From Apostichopus japonicus (Eukaryota; Echinodermata; Holothuroidea; Aspidochirotida; Stichopodidae): a stretch of DNA of 64,000 nt. Positions 1-12,300 of this stretch are shown piece after piece (positions within the stretch are counted from its first letter, which is position 1; each line of letters starts with the position of its first letter). The notes under the pieces were generated by a model. The model saw nothing but the letters and a program-made list of their open reading frames with translations. It was not told the DNA's origin and did no database searches. The translations under genes and the position numbers were made by a program. The stretch lies in NCBI RefSeq assembly GCF_037975245.1, contig NC_092571.1, forward strand, positions 26,240,564 through 26,304,563, written 5' to 3'.

Positions 1-584
1 CAAATAAGTGAATGACAGAGAGTACAGTTAACTTAATTAAGGCACCACATAGAAGAAAAAACATAACTTGTCTATAAAGACTGGGTCTGGAGTCGATGAA
101 CTCGATGGTGTAGTACAGCTGGGCCTTTGCGAAGATCCGAGATAGAGAGTGCTTCATCAAAAGGCGCGGCGCGGAATTAATAAATGATTGAGTTCATCTA
201 AGGACAGTTCTACTTGTTATAATGGGATCCACTTCAATTCACTGGATACTGATGTCAGATATGTTATGGAAAAGCCTGACAAGTCCATTCCGTAGTTGAA
301 GTGATGAGAAAGTTAGATGAAAAAGACAGTTACTAAAGACTTGAAGATCCTTCAGTCAAAACTTCAACGGATACACAGAACGTAGTAATGAAGAACCATG
401 TTATTGGAACCATGTGAGAGGCGATGGTTCCCCAACAAGGGTGTATAAACCTCTGACTGGTGTCAGGACGCGGTACTTCCTTCAAGGACTACGAGGGCGA
501 TGATGTAGAAATGACGTAATCAGTAGATGTATGATCGTGAATATGTAAGAGGTAAAGCTGGCCCATAACATCATGCAACAGCGC
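1..584. other. Unassigned flank
   Basis: No convincing ORF, splice chain or repeat was seen here. Confidence 0.3.
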
Positions 585-897
585 TTATAATAATCATAAT
601 ACTTGCTTTTTATATAGCGCTTTACACCAGCAATAGGTCTCAAAGCGCTTTACAGACGTTATATTACCCCTGGTCAATGATAACCTGTCTCAGAGACAAT
701 CCCTCCAGATGGCTGCAGTTATATACTGCGCCCAATGACAAGTTACCTCACAGGTACCCATTTAACCCCTGGGTGGAGAGAGGCTAGTGAGATAAAGCAT
801 CTTGCCCAAGGACACAACGTAATGAACCAGGCATGAATCGAACCAGCAATCCTTGGATCGCGAGTCCGACGCCTTAGCCAATCGGCCACCAGGCTCT
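585..897 (-). mobile_element. tRNA-derived SINE, family 1
   Basis: On the minus strand it starts at 897 with a tRNA-like head: A-box TGGCCGATTGG and B-box GGTTCGATTC. The core follows (CCTTGGGCAAGATGCTTTATC, then CCTCTCTCCACCCAGG), and it ends in an AT-rich tail after GCGCTATATAAAAAGC. The same core occurs in the copy at 19661-20041. Confidence 0.8.
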
Positions 898-936
898 CTT
901 ATGATGGTAGAGCTACTGTAACAGCCTTTACTTTGT

Positions 937-1193
937 GAATATGTATGTATATATGTATGTATATAAGATCCTCCTGCAAGCAGGAACTCACGAAGAAGCC
1001 TCATGGCTTATCAAAGCCGCAAGCTGACCGAAGTCAGTCTCTTACATTCATATTTTAACGTCCATGATTATGAATTGTTGATTATGAATTGTCAACAACT
1101 CTGTAACTGGACGACATACATTAATCTGGGAGTGACTCGAACCGGGGACCTTATGATTGAAAGGTACTGGCGTTAACCACTGAGTTAACACTC
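937..1193 (-). mobile_element. tRNA-derived SINE, family 2
   Basis: Head GAGTGTTAACTCAGTGGTTA with B-box GGTTCGAGTC, then a body with GCGGCTTTGATAAGCCATGA and AGTTCCTGCTTGCAGGAGGA, ending in an (ATAC)-type tail. It matches the plus-strand copy at 13954-14210 nearly end to end. Confidence 0.8.
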
Positions 1194-1452
1194 CGTATAC
1201 ACTCCGTAACACTCCAATATCGACTGCAGAACAGAAGGGAACGACAGTCACAAATTTGGCTCGGGTTAGCTTGTAGTGAGACTGACGAAGCTTTCAGACA
1301 AGCATCAGATATTCACTTTGATCCCTTTTTCTGGTCAATGGTACCCATATCACTACATCACTATCACTATCACTACGAATGGTTTATTTCAACTTATACA
1401 AGAACATTGTTTGCAAGAGGAGAAGGAAGTTGAAGCTATCCTGTCCATGCCT

Positions 1453-1454
<2 letters not shown>

Positions 1455-1491
<37 letters not shown>
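1455..1491. repeat. Poly-T tract
   Basis: About 37 consecutive T residues. This could be the poly-A tail of a minus-strand retrocopy, but no retrocopy body was recognised beside it. Confidence 0.9.
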
Positions 1492-1493
<2 letters not shown>

Positions 1494-1499
1494 GTCGCG

Positions 1500-3287
1500 T
1501 CTTCACTGTCCTTTGGCTTATCCAGGCAAGGTTGCAGTGTTCTCCAAACCGCATCTGTCCGATTCTGTGAAGAGGAGAGAGAAAGATGAGAATATTATAG
1601 CAACCACTGTGATAAAAAAAGAAAGAAGTTAAGTGACATATCTGCTTATGAACAAATGGTCACATGCTTATGACTGATAATTGGCCTGATATAAAACAGT
1701 ACTAAAATATTCATGAATCTGTGTTCTGATCAGATCTACAGACTCAGAAAGATATACTTCTCTTTCTGAAAAATAAATCACAATATTTAAAGTTTCACTA
1801 GCTAATTTCATACAAAATCATTGTTTTGGCTTGAACGAGACTGTCCATAGTGCACAAACTACTGAAACATGAACGTCGTCATCATTTGCATTCTATTTAA
1901 ATATATATGAAATATTTGGAATGGAAATATTTGGAATGGACATTTTATAAATGGTCTCAAAATATGACAAAGGAAATGTTCCGAGGTTAACATTAGCGTA
2001 TTTTCCTGCCCTATGCTAATGGTGTACATGTCCAACCTGACCATATATGCCTAAGCATTCGGGTTCAAGCATAATAGATACACAGTCTTAACAATATTCC
2101 GCTCTGTCTGGCCTGGCTAACTTGATCGGCCCTGTATCTTCGTGATTTCACATCGGTTTGGCCTTTCATGTACATTACACTACAAAGCATCCTTAGTAGA
2201 GGCCAGTTAGTTGCACAATTAGGCTTCAATAATTTATTCGCACTTCAGTGATTCCATACAATGCATCAAAGCAAATGTAGCTGGAGATTTGATCTTGTGG
2301 TCAGCAGGGAAAAATCATTTAATTAACTCTCATGGTCAGCTGCCAGAGTGGGAGATAGGAGGGGCATTGATGTCATCTAGCTTGGCTAACTTCTGCCCAG
2401 GATTTCCTAGGGGCCAAAAAAGTTGCTAAAATATCCTTTGTAACAAAAAAATTGAATGAAGCAAATCCATCCATCCATCCATTAGTGTATTGCAATGTAT
2501 GGAGACACAACATGAAGGGAACAACTCCTACATCAAATCTTTTTATCACAATGTTAAGGATAACACTGGAAACATAAGTCTAAATGTGACATCATATACT
2601 CAGTCACTTTTACTTACTTATTTGATGGGGAAGAATTGGAGTTTTGAATATGACCTTCGCATTACAGACACACCTAACTTTCATCTTGAAACATTTCTTT
2701 GAAGAGATGAGGTGTTAATAAGTTACAAAGTTACAGAATGAATTCTGATCTGTTATGTGGTTAAAGATAAAAAAAAGGGAGACTTGAATATTTTTTTCTT
2801 TGGTTTACAGTAAACTACATGTAGGATCTGATGTGTATGTGTTTTGGAAAAATGCAGGGTAGGGTGGGGTGGTAGGAAATTATGAGTGGTAGGGTGGGAG
2901 TGAGAGGAGGGGGGAGTTTTGAAAATGGTTGGAAAGAGTTGGGAGATGGATGAATGCTGACTTAAATTATACCCAAACTTCCATTTTGGCCCAAAATAAG
3001 ATTTACAGAAAAAGAACAAGAGGGCAATGTCCATACGAAAAATATAAAAAGTGTCACCACAGGGGAAGGTGGTTGGTGAGGGATGACTTCACAGTCTTAC
3101 TGGGACAAAAGAAAGGGTACAAATAACACAAGGACATCAAGAAATTTATGCATAACATGATTATGATGAAACTTTAATTGCAACAGTCAAATATGTGTAT
3201 GACCATTACTGTATGTATTTATACATCGTTGTACATCATAGTAGTAATAGCTCCTGTAAACTATTGATATACGAGTCAACAATATAA
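1500..3287. other. Gene A 3' flank
   Basis: No coding region was found. It contains a short ATCC repeat near 2465 and, on the minus strand, an AATAAA at 2238-2233 that could be the gene A polyadenylation signal about 1.05 kb past the stop. Confidence 0.3.
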
Positions 3288-3319
3288 TTACTTCCTACTG
3301 CTCATTAACTCAGTACTAG
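3288..3319 (-). CDS. Gene A exon 11 (stop codon), tentative
   Basis: Acceptor TTTCTCCCGGCAG, then phase 1 reading STELMSSRK and TAA. It fits the phase of exon 10 but is short, so it is the least certain exon of the model. Confidence 0.4.
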
Positions 3320-6300
3320 CTGCCGGGAGAAACATTAGACCAGTGACTTTGCACTTTTATGAAGTGAAAAATGCAAGTCATCATACTTCCTGTTCTCTTT
3401 GTTCACAACCCAACCACAGCTGGAACGACGGAACAGATGCAATGTTTACACAATGGGTTGGGCAAGGTCAGTCACTGATGACTAAACTTGGCACAAACTT
3501 GGCATAAACAGCAATTATTCCCACCAAGACATAAAGTTAAACATTTACGTATAAATTAGTTCATACCAAGAATAAAATGAAATTACTAATCAATGAGAGA
3601 AATAATGTATTTGAAAGGTCTCACTTTAAAATGTTAGAGATGGCTAGAGGTTGAGTCATTGCATTGCTTCATTTCCTAAAGTACTAGGAGGGTACTCCCA
3701 TTTATATGCTCCTGCCTGTTGTCTTTGTTACTCTGCCAAGGCCTACCTTTCTCTTCTCAATCGGCTTAAAAGAGTACGGGTACTATATTTTGCCTACTCT
3801 GCTCCTTGTCTGTGGAACCAGCTACCGGATCATTAATCTTTCTAACTTTAAAGGCATTGAAGACTCGCCCCAAACCACGTGCCGCCCTGTTTTTCAGGTT
3901 TTTCTCTTGTCACTACAAAATGCAGACAGTAACGTGATACCTTGTTATCTTTAGCTGGACCTGAGATATCCATCGCTGTATCGTTTATACACGGTGCTGT
4001 GGGTATTGACTGCAGCTGTATGTACTGACTGTACACTAGTGTCTAATTACCGACAGTAACAAGCTGTGTGTGTATTTTCTGAGATCGATGGTGGTGTCTA
4101 ACACTTCTGTTACACCTCATTCGAAACTAGGCCAGATTACCGGCATTAGACGTTCTTTTTGAGCGAGTCTTCAAACCCTGTAAAAGTTATACCTCTAGAC
4201 TCATCTCATTACTTGTTCAATTTGATTGCGATGAAACTCTTTTCTTAAGTGCCTACAGCAGCTACTTCTAGTCTCTGATTGTTGGTTTATTAATTCACTG
4301 TATTATTATATTAGCAAAGGTCACTTTATAACAAGGTGCAAATGAGACTTCCTCAAAGTGTTAACTGTCAATTTATTCAATTATAGGCATATCAATTTTA
4401 CTTTTCATTTCTTTCTTCAACCATTTCAAATATTGAAGTTCAACTTAGCACAGTATAAAGCTGCATTGGTTGGACAACCTTTTGTCCAGTGTCACCAAAA
4501 ATCTATATCAGAAGGCTTCAAAAGAAATCAACAAAAGAGACCCCTCTCAGATTTTTCTGATAATTCAAACATTAAACTGGTAATTATTAAAGTTATTTTG
4601 CTTTCATGACTTTTAGGATTTGGATGGAGCCCGAGGTGCATTTTTACACTAGATTTAATTGCCATTACAAAGAGCCATTTAAACAAACCTCTACATTTTG
4701 ATGTTGCTACAAACGTGGAAACCAAATGAGTAGAAAAGTATGAACCTTGTTTTGTGATAACGAGACTTTTAAACTTACCATCATCACTTCCATTCTTTCT
4801 CATCTTAACTGGATTCATTTCTATATCTGTGAAAAAAAGTAGGAAATTGAAGAATTCAAGGAAGCAAAGCTACGATCAATTCAGGATCCAAAGTAAAAAT
4901 TGGTAGAATCAAAGTCATAGAGCTGCAATATGTGTCGAGCTGTAACTTAATTCCAACATTTGCATTAACCATGTTTACACACAACTGGATCAGGAATTTT
5001 TTACATATATTGCAATCTAGTGCACTTCCAAAGTGACCTATTACTGCAAAATTAAGACAGCTGTCATAGAAAGTGTACATTTACTGAGAAATTTAACAAA
5101 ATTAGATTCAAAAGTGTTCTTTTGTTGATAAACATTTACATAGTGGAATTTGAGGTGATTTTGTGGTTTGCTTCGTTAAATCCAAGTCGCATCTCACACT
5201 GCTATTACAATTTTGCTGCCTCCCTTCCCCCATCCCCATATTGAGCCCTATTCCACCACATTATTGCAAAATATGTAAGTACTTCAATTCTTTACTACAA
5301 ATATAACATTTTAGGGATTCAAAACACTCTACATAAACAGACTGTGTAAAAAATACTGCAAAATCCATGCTCAAATCAACATCAATCACTACTTTAGATG
5401 CTTATTTCCTCTTTATATATATATATTTTTTTAAAGGTTTTTCATATTTTAAGCTGGAAAACCTGTGATAACTTTCTGTAACATAGAACTGTATGTACTT
5501 TTATACTGCATGTATTGCAGGAATGAAAATTTGATATAAATATTAAACTTGTCTCCTATCAAGATACAATAGCGGATAACTCCTTTCATATCTTACCAGA
5601 TTCCATCTGGGCCACTGTATACCATCCCACTGAAAGAAAAAGGAGCATGAGAATTGCTGAGCTGGAACTTTAAAAATCTTTCTAGAACACATATTTTCAT
5701 CCATGAGAGGAGACAATTGTTTCAATGAAACAGCTAACCATAGGATATACATATTTTCCTCTGAAAACTGCCACACTAGACTTATGCCTGCAATCATTGC
5801 TAGTGACGTGTAATTTCGTTTGTAATCATTCAAGACTAGATCTGTTGAAATATATTTGCACAACTAGCACATGTACAGATGGAGATGTACAGATGATCTC
5901 CAAAGATCTAAACAGAATAGATCGACAAAAGAAAAGTGCCCCAAAAAACTTGCAGATCGATCCACACTTAAAATGGTCATCAACTAGCTGTCATATGACA
6001 GACTTATTAGACTAATTGCAACAACATATCTAATACACCAAGGAGAAACTTCTTTTAACATGAAGATATCATTTTCAAAGCTTCAGAGCTTTCTGATTAC
6101 AGCTGTAATTTATATGCCTCAATACCTTGAGTGACTCATTTCACAAACGACAATACTAACTTCAATGAACATATGTGCCCTATTCTTTACCTAACCAAAC
6201 TTATCAGATAAACAGTCAAACAATGCAAAAAGCATTTGTGACTTATAATATGAAAGGAACAAGGGCGTAGGAACCGGGGGGGCTGGGGGGCGCCAGCCCC

Positions 6301-9300
6301 CCAGTGAAAAATGTGGCGGGGCGGAAGAATCATTCCGCCCCCCGCTTCGCAAGTCAGAAAACCCCTTTTTCATTTCCAAATGAGAAAAAAAATCTCATTT
6401 GGAGCACCAAATTGCATCTAAGGCCTGGTGAAAATACAAAATTAAGTTTACAAAATGGAGTGGGTGTTGAAGTGTGCTATATTGCACCAAATTGCATCTG
6501 AGGCTACCTGGAAATGCAAAAAATTCCAAAGGGGAGGGGAACACCCCTCCCCTTAGACCCCTCCCCCAGGCCGGCCATCAGTCTTCAGCCCCCCCACTCA
6601 AAAGTACCTTCCTACGCCACTGGAAAGGAATAAGGTTTTTGACTGGCTAAATTTAGACCTTTTGGTTTGATCCCTTCCCCATACTTTCCCTGCTCCTCAG
6701 TAAAGTATGGCAGGAATTCTGCAGAAGAACTTCTCCATATCTAACAATTCTCATGCTCTGAAGAACACGGAAGAGGCATCGACCACTAGTAATGTGCTCT
6801 TCAGCAGATCACAAGACGCATACTGCATGTGAAGGAGGGAGCAAAATAACCTTTATTACTGTCTTTTCATGACAAGCCTTATTATCCCAAAAGAACACAT
6901 TATTTGAAGAAACATAAACATTTGTGACTCACATTTAGTTTTCCCACAAAGAAAGCCACAAAACCAACCGATCAGCGGCAGCAAGGCGGCAAGCAGTATC
7001 ACTATCAGGGAATACAGCCAAGGGATTGAAAATTTATCCGGCAGTGACTCTGCAACATCAAATGACAAATTAAATGACCTTCAATTTAGCTGGTAATTTG
7101 ACAAATTTAAACTTAGTGCAAGAAAATAGGGCAAAAAAAGAAATTGAAGAAAACCAAATACTTACATTGCATTTATATTTTCAATGATCAGCAACTAAAT
7201 ACCAAGAAACACAAAATAGAAACTGACAAGTTGTGACATGTCTTGCATGTGGGATGAATCCCAGGGTGACCTATTGAAACATGTTAACCAAACATAACTC
7301 AGAATGCTGACACACCATTTCCTTCACTTTTTTTCACTTCTCTTTTGTCCTTGTATCAGTCATCAAAAATAGTACAATGCATAGTTGGAACAGTTTGGTG
7401 TGGATTAACAAAAGGGTCTGGCAGTGGAGGGGAGGAGGGGTGGGAGGAGAGGGGAGGTACATGGAAGAGGATGGGAGAAGGGGTGGGAGGAGAGGGAAGG
7501 TACATGGAAGAGGATGGGAGAAGGGGTTGGAGGAGAGGGGAGGTACATGGAAGAGGATGGTAGAAGGGGTGGGAGGAGAGGGGAGGTACATGGAAGAGGA
7601 TGGGAGAAGGGGTGGGAGGAAAGGGGAGGTACATGGAAGAGGATGGGAGAAGGGGTGGGAGGGGAGGTACATGAAGAGGATGGGAGAAGGGGTGGAAGGA
7701 AAGGGGAGGTACTTGGAAGAGGATGGGAGAAGGGGTGGGAGGTGAGGTACATGAAAGAGGATGGGAGAAGGGGTGGAAGGAAATGGGAGGTACATGGAAG
7801 AGGATGGGAGAAGGGGTGGGAGGAGGGGGAGCTACATGGAAGAGGATGGGAGAAGGGGTGGGAGGAGGGGGAGCTACATGGAAGAGGATGGGAGAAGAGG
7901 TGGGAGGAGGGGGAGGTACATGGAAGAGGACATGACATGTCACTGATACCTGCAATACCATAAACTTTCCAGAAACATTGATAACTTTCTAATCTTTCAT
8001 GAAATATGCCAACTGCTTTGCAACTGCAATTTTCTTGAATTACACTTACTGCATGTTGTAGGTACTAGTCTTCTTTAGATGATAAAGGTAACAACAAATT
8101 ATTCAATTGATTTTTATTGCATGATATTAAATCTGTTTCAGTTGATGATAATATCTCTCTTTATTTTCTGAACATAACTTTACTTCAGCTTTAAATGGAA
8201 TACCTTCTTCACAACGAACACCTTTCCAGCCAACAGGGCAATGGCAAAAAGTTTCCCAGCTATGAACTATGGCTACACAGGTGCCACCATTCAGGCAAGG
8301 AGAATGCTCTCCACATGTCATCACATCTGGATAAGAGACAAAAAAAGTAAAACAACGTCTGATTAATAAGACATGATAGGTGTAATTGACTTGAGCACCA
8401 CCTCCAGCACACCTGTCCAATATGCATTGTGATGTGTTGCAGTATAAATTGTTTAGGATACCTACTACACAAACTTAATCTGTTACGCTTCACCAAAACT
8501 ATAATAAGCAATTAGCCTACAGAGGGCTAGAACACCGTACTTTCAATAGTGTCAAATCTACCTAAAGCCTAGGCTTGTTCTTCCCTGTTATTGTAATATT
8601 TATTATCAAGCATCGCATTAATGGATAATTAATCAATCACTGATTGTACCATTTTAGTACAATAGAAAATGATAGACTTCAAATTCAAACAGTTCTCATA
8701 GTAGTTTGTGCAAAACAATTACCCACTAGCTTTTTTTTTTTTTTTTGTTGCAAGTGTGAAAGAAAGAGTGGATGGGACCAAAGAGTGCATGTCAGATCAG
8801 ACAAGCAACTTTGACAATTAAAGAACTTGTCGATAAACTTCAAATACAGCAGATTGTGAAAGAAAAAGTTAATTTCTCTCCCGGCATCCCTTTCCTTGCC
8901 AAAACCACAAATGTAATTAATAAGAACACAGTTAGTTCAGGTTACAATGGTACCAATGTATTAAGACAGTGTAATTTGTTAATTATGGTTGTCAACAAGA
9001 TGAAATCATTCATTTGGTAACCTTTTGTTGTTTGATGTTCATAATTTGGTGGTGACACAGAACAATAATCAAAATGCCAGTTAAAATGTAGTTTCTTGTA
9101 TGGTTGGGGAATAGTCCATCGTTTATACCTTTATTGCATACAGTACGTTTACCCATAGGTTGGCCAAATGGGCCCATATGGTGACCCTTAGGTCAAGGGA
9201 ATTAACCTATCTACCTATTAGATGACTGAAAATGGCTTTGTTGAATGGCCCAACGAACTACATACCAACCACTGGAGGAAGTGATATAACGAGATTGGAT

Positions 9301-12300
9301 AGGCTGCTGCAGTAATGAACCATGTGTTAAGGTTTGTGGGAAGCTCCAATGCCTTATATCTGTCACAATGTTGATACTGTACTTATACCAGAACAACACA
9401 ATGCGTAGTGATTCCTTTCCAAGTTTATGAAGTGGATCCTTATACCAAGAGTGAAGTGTACCCAGTTTTTACTTTTGATAAATATTGTGAGTGCAACGGT
9501 TTCACTTAAGGTTATCCACAGAAAACAATAAGGTTCTAATTGGACTCCGTAATGTTGATCAACTCACTATGTATGAATTTCATCCAACCAACCCTTTGGA
9601 GTTATTGCTTTGCATGACAAGCTTTTCAGACTTTAATTGCCCTCTGGTAACCTTCAAACTTACTCTGACACCTGCACAAAACATTAGCGAACTTATTTTG
9701 TTGGATTCCTGTCATAAGGTGGTGAGATGCAATTATGCCAATGCTATACAATTAGAATATTGCTCCTGAAGAGAAGAACTTACTTTTGGTCACTTGGCCT
9801 GTATCGACAAGTTCTGGTTCAGTGACATTGTCTTGTGGGTCAGGAATGTCAGTCTGGGACTCTCCATCACTGTCAGTGACAAATTCTGTTTCTTCATTGT
9901 CGGGTGGATCCACAGGTTGGAGGCAAACACTGTCACTAAAGGCATCTCCTTCGCTTTTGTACTATTAAGTTAATACAAAAAATTAAATGTTGTGAGTTGA
10001 CCCCCTATAACCTGTCTATTTTACAATCTTTGCTAAGAAAATTACTATGAAAGAAATATTTCTACTATTTACTATAAATTAGAAATCATAGCAAATGAAA
10101 CACATGGACAGTCCTGAGAAACTATAGTATACATGATAACATGCATTGCTTGTGATAAAAAGGTGAAAAAATAGGTCATTATGCCACAATCTTACCCATG
10201 CAGAGTTGTAAAAAACAAGTCACTATAAAATTAATGTCAAGTCAAGTGGATGTCAAGTTGAGTGGATTCATTTACTCAAGTCAATATATTATCTCTTTGG
10301 GGAGTTATTTCATAAACTTCTTTGAGTCACTTTAGCGACTCCAGCCCTTCCCCTCTTCTTCACTTATCATGTCCTTCTCCATCATCTACTTCATCCTCAT
10401 CCTCATCCTTCATCCTCATCATCTTCTTCACTCATCATGATGTCCATCCACACTCAAATGGTATATAAATCTCCTAATCCTTCTAATCCTTCTAATCCCT
10501 CTTTCTTTCTCACTCCCCATTTAATCCTCCTTCAATTCATTCTTCCTTCTCATCAACTGCAACTCATTCATTTCCTCTTGCTTTCACATCAGTTCAAATT
10601 GAGCTAGGACAGGGTTCGAACCCGTTCTAGCCATAATATTCTTTGCTCTTTTACATTCTCTAGAATTTCCAAGTCAGTGCTCCTCCATACATTCATTTAC
10701 ATATTATTATGTATGAAAAGCCAAATTTCTCACGAAAATCCCTTCCCTGCTTGGGGAGTGTTTACTCCCAGGTTACACAATATGCAAGTTACTGTGGCTT
10801 CTGACTGGCGCCCTCAGCAAAAGACATGGCTATATAGGAATCACTACCAACTAAGGGGTGGAATAGCTTAGTGTGTAGAGCCATGGTCTTGTAATCTAGC
10901 AGTCTCTGGTTCAAATCCTGTTCTAGCACATTAATTATTTTGCTCCTTTCCATCAATGTCTAAACTTTCCCAGTCAGTTTTCCATTAGTCATTTACTTTC
11001 ATATAAGTTGTATTAATTTGGTACCTCCTGTAGCTATACTTACTCTCTTACACTTGGTATGAGGGATGCACGTATCGCAGATGTTCTCCTGAGATCGGTA
11101 AGTCCCAGGATCACAGAGGCAGCAGCTTTGTTTGTCAAAGAAAAGAATACAACATCCACTTTAATTTACATATATCAAGCAGATATGACCAAAATTATTA
11201 CACATTAAAAACTTTGTTGTCATAATTTCACTGCGAGCCCACATTCTGTTGTTTGAGCTGACCAGTGGTGTTAATGTGCTCTTGACATGGAATTGATGGT
11301 TGTTCATAGGTTATAATCTCTGCATACAATGCTGGTGTGTGAATGAATGTAAACACACACCTATGTAAGCATGTGTAAAGTATAGTACCTCTCCCAGAGT
11401 GTTTTATCCGGGTGATATTCTACACTGTACATAAACTGTAAGACCTCCAACTTTATGGAGATTCTAAACTAGGCAATCTCCCCCCGATTTTTGCCATGAC
11501 TGGTTTTATTCAATGAGCGTGGGCCCTTTTGTACTTCCACTTTTCCAGAACAAGACATACTTTCCTCCATAACTTATCAATACTGCTAAAATCAATCGCT
11601 TTAGGCAACATTTCACATTTTCATCTGAAAATTCTTACTATGAATCTTTCCAATTCATCGACTGTTTAAACTGCAAGATAATCATTAAAGTAAAATCTAA
11701 TATAATTTCAGTGCAATGTTCAAAATGTAAGTGCAATGTTCAAATAAATACAACCTTTTTGATAAATGAAATGTTCAAAAATATCCAATCTATCAATTTT
11801 ACAGTTGCTATTATTACTATGCTGGGAGAGAACTCCACTAGAAAACAAATCAGAAGTGTGAACAGATACAAGGAGATTCTGAAATATCTGAATATACTGT
11901 AAGTGACCACGGTCATTGAGGGGAAAACCTTACCTGTCTGGGCCCAGGCATGGTTTATCGTTTGATCCCTTGCGCTTGCCCGCAGGGCAATAGGAAGGTT
12001 CATTCCCAATTGAATCAGAAAAATTAGGGTCCAATGGGTTCACATGACAGTCAGGTGGCTAGAGATTGCGAAAGAAAATTGAACAGATGAAAAAATGCAA
12101 TGTGGTTAACTTCCATGCAAGATTTACACAAAAGAGACATCTATACATTGCAATGAAACAAAAACAAAAATTACGACAACACGTACTTGTAATCACAGTT
12201 CACATACAAAATAGAAAAACACAGGAATAACAGACCCTGGAAAAACCTGTCACTCTGGAACCAACTTCACATACAAAGTTGAATATTGTATTTCAACATG

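Noticed and set aside
82..154. TNF-receptor family assignment for genes A and B (coordinates are gene B residues)
   Set aside because: CC-x-C lacks the CC-x2-3-C spacing of TNFR repeats and no death domain or TRAF-binding tail is visible; kept only as a loose resemblance.
6191..6379. 62-65-codon ORFs over G/C runs
   Set aside because: They fall inside the hAT MITE with defined ends and target duplication.
7334..7963. Several long overlapping ORFs on both strands (up to 201 codons, Pro/Ser or Gly/Arg/Glu-rich)
   Set aside because: They are translations of the 38-43-bp minisatellite; open in most frames because the unit lacks stops.
8127..8420. Free-standing 97-codon EGF protein starting at Met
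   Set aside because: The EGF part is bounded by acceptor and donor sites in phase 1; the extra residues at both ends are intron translation.
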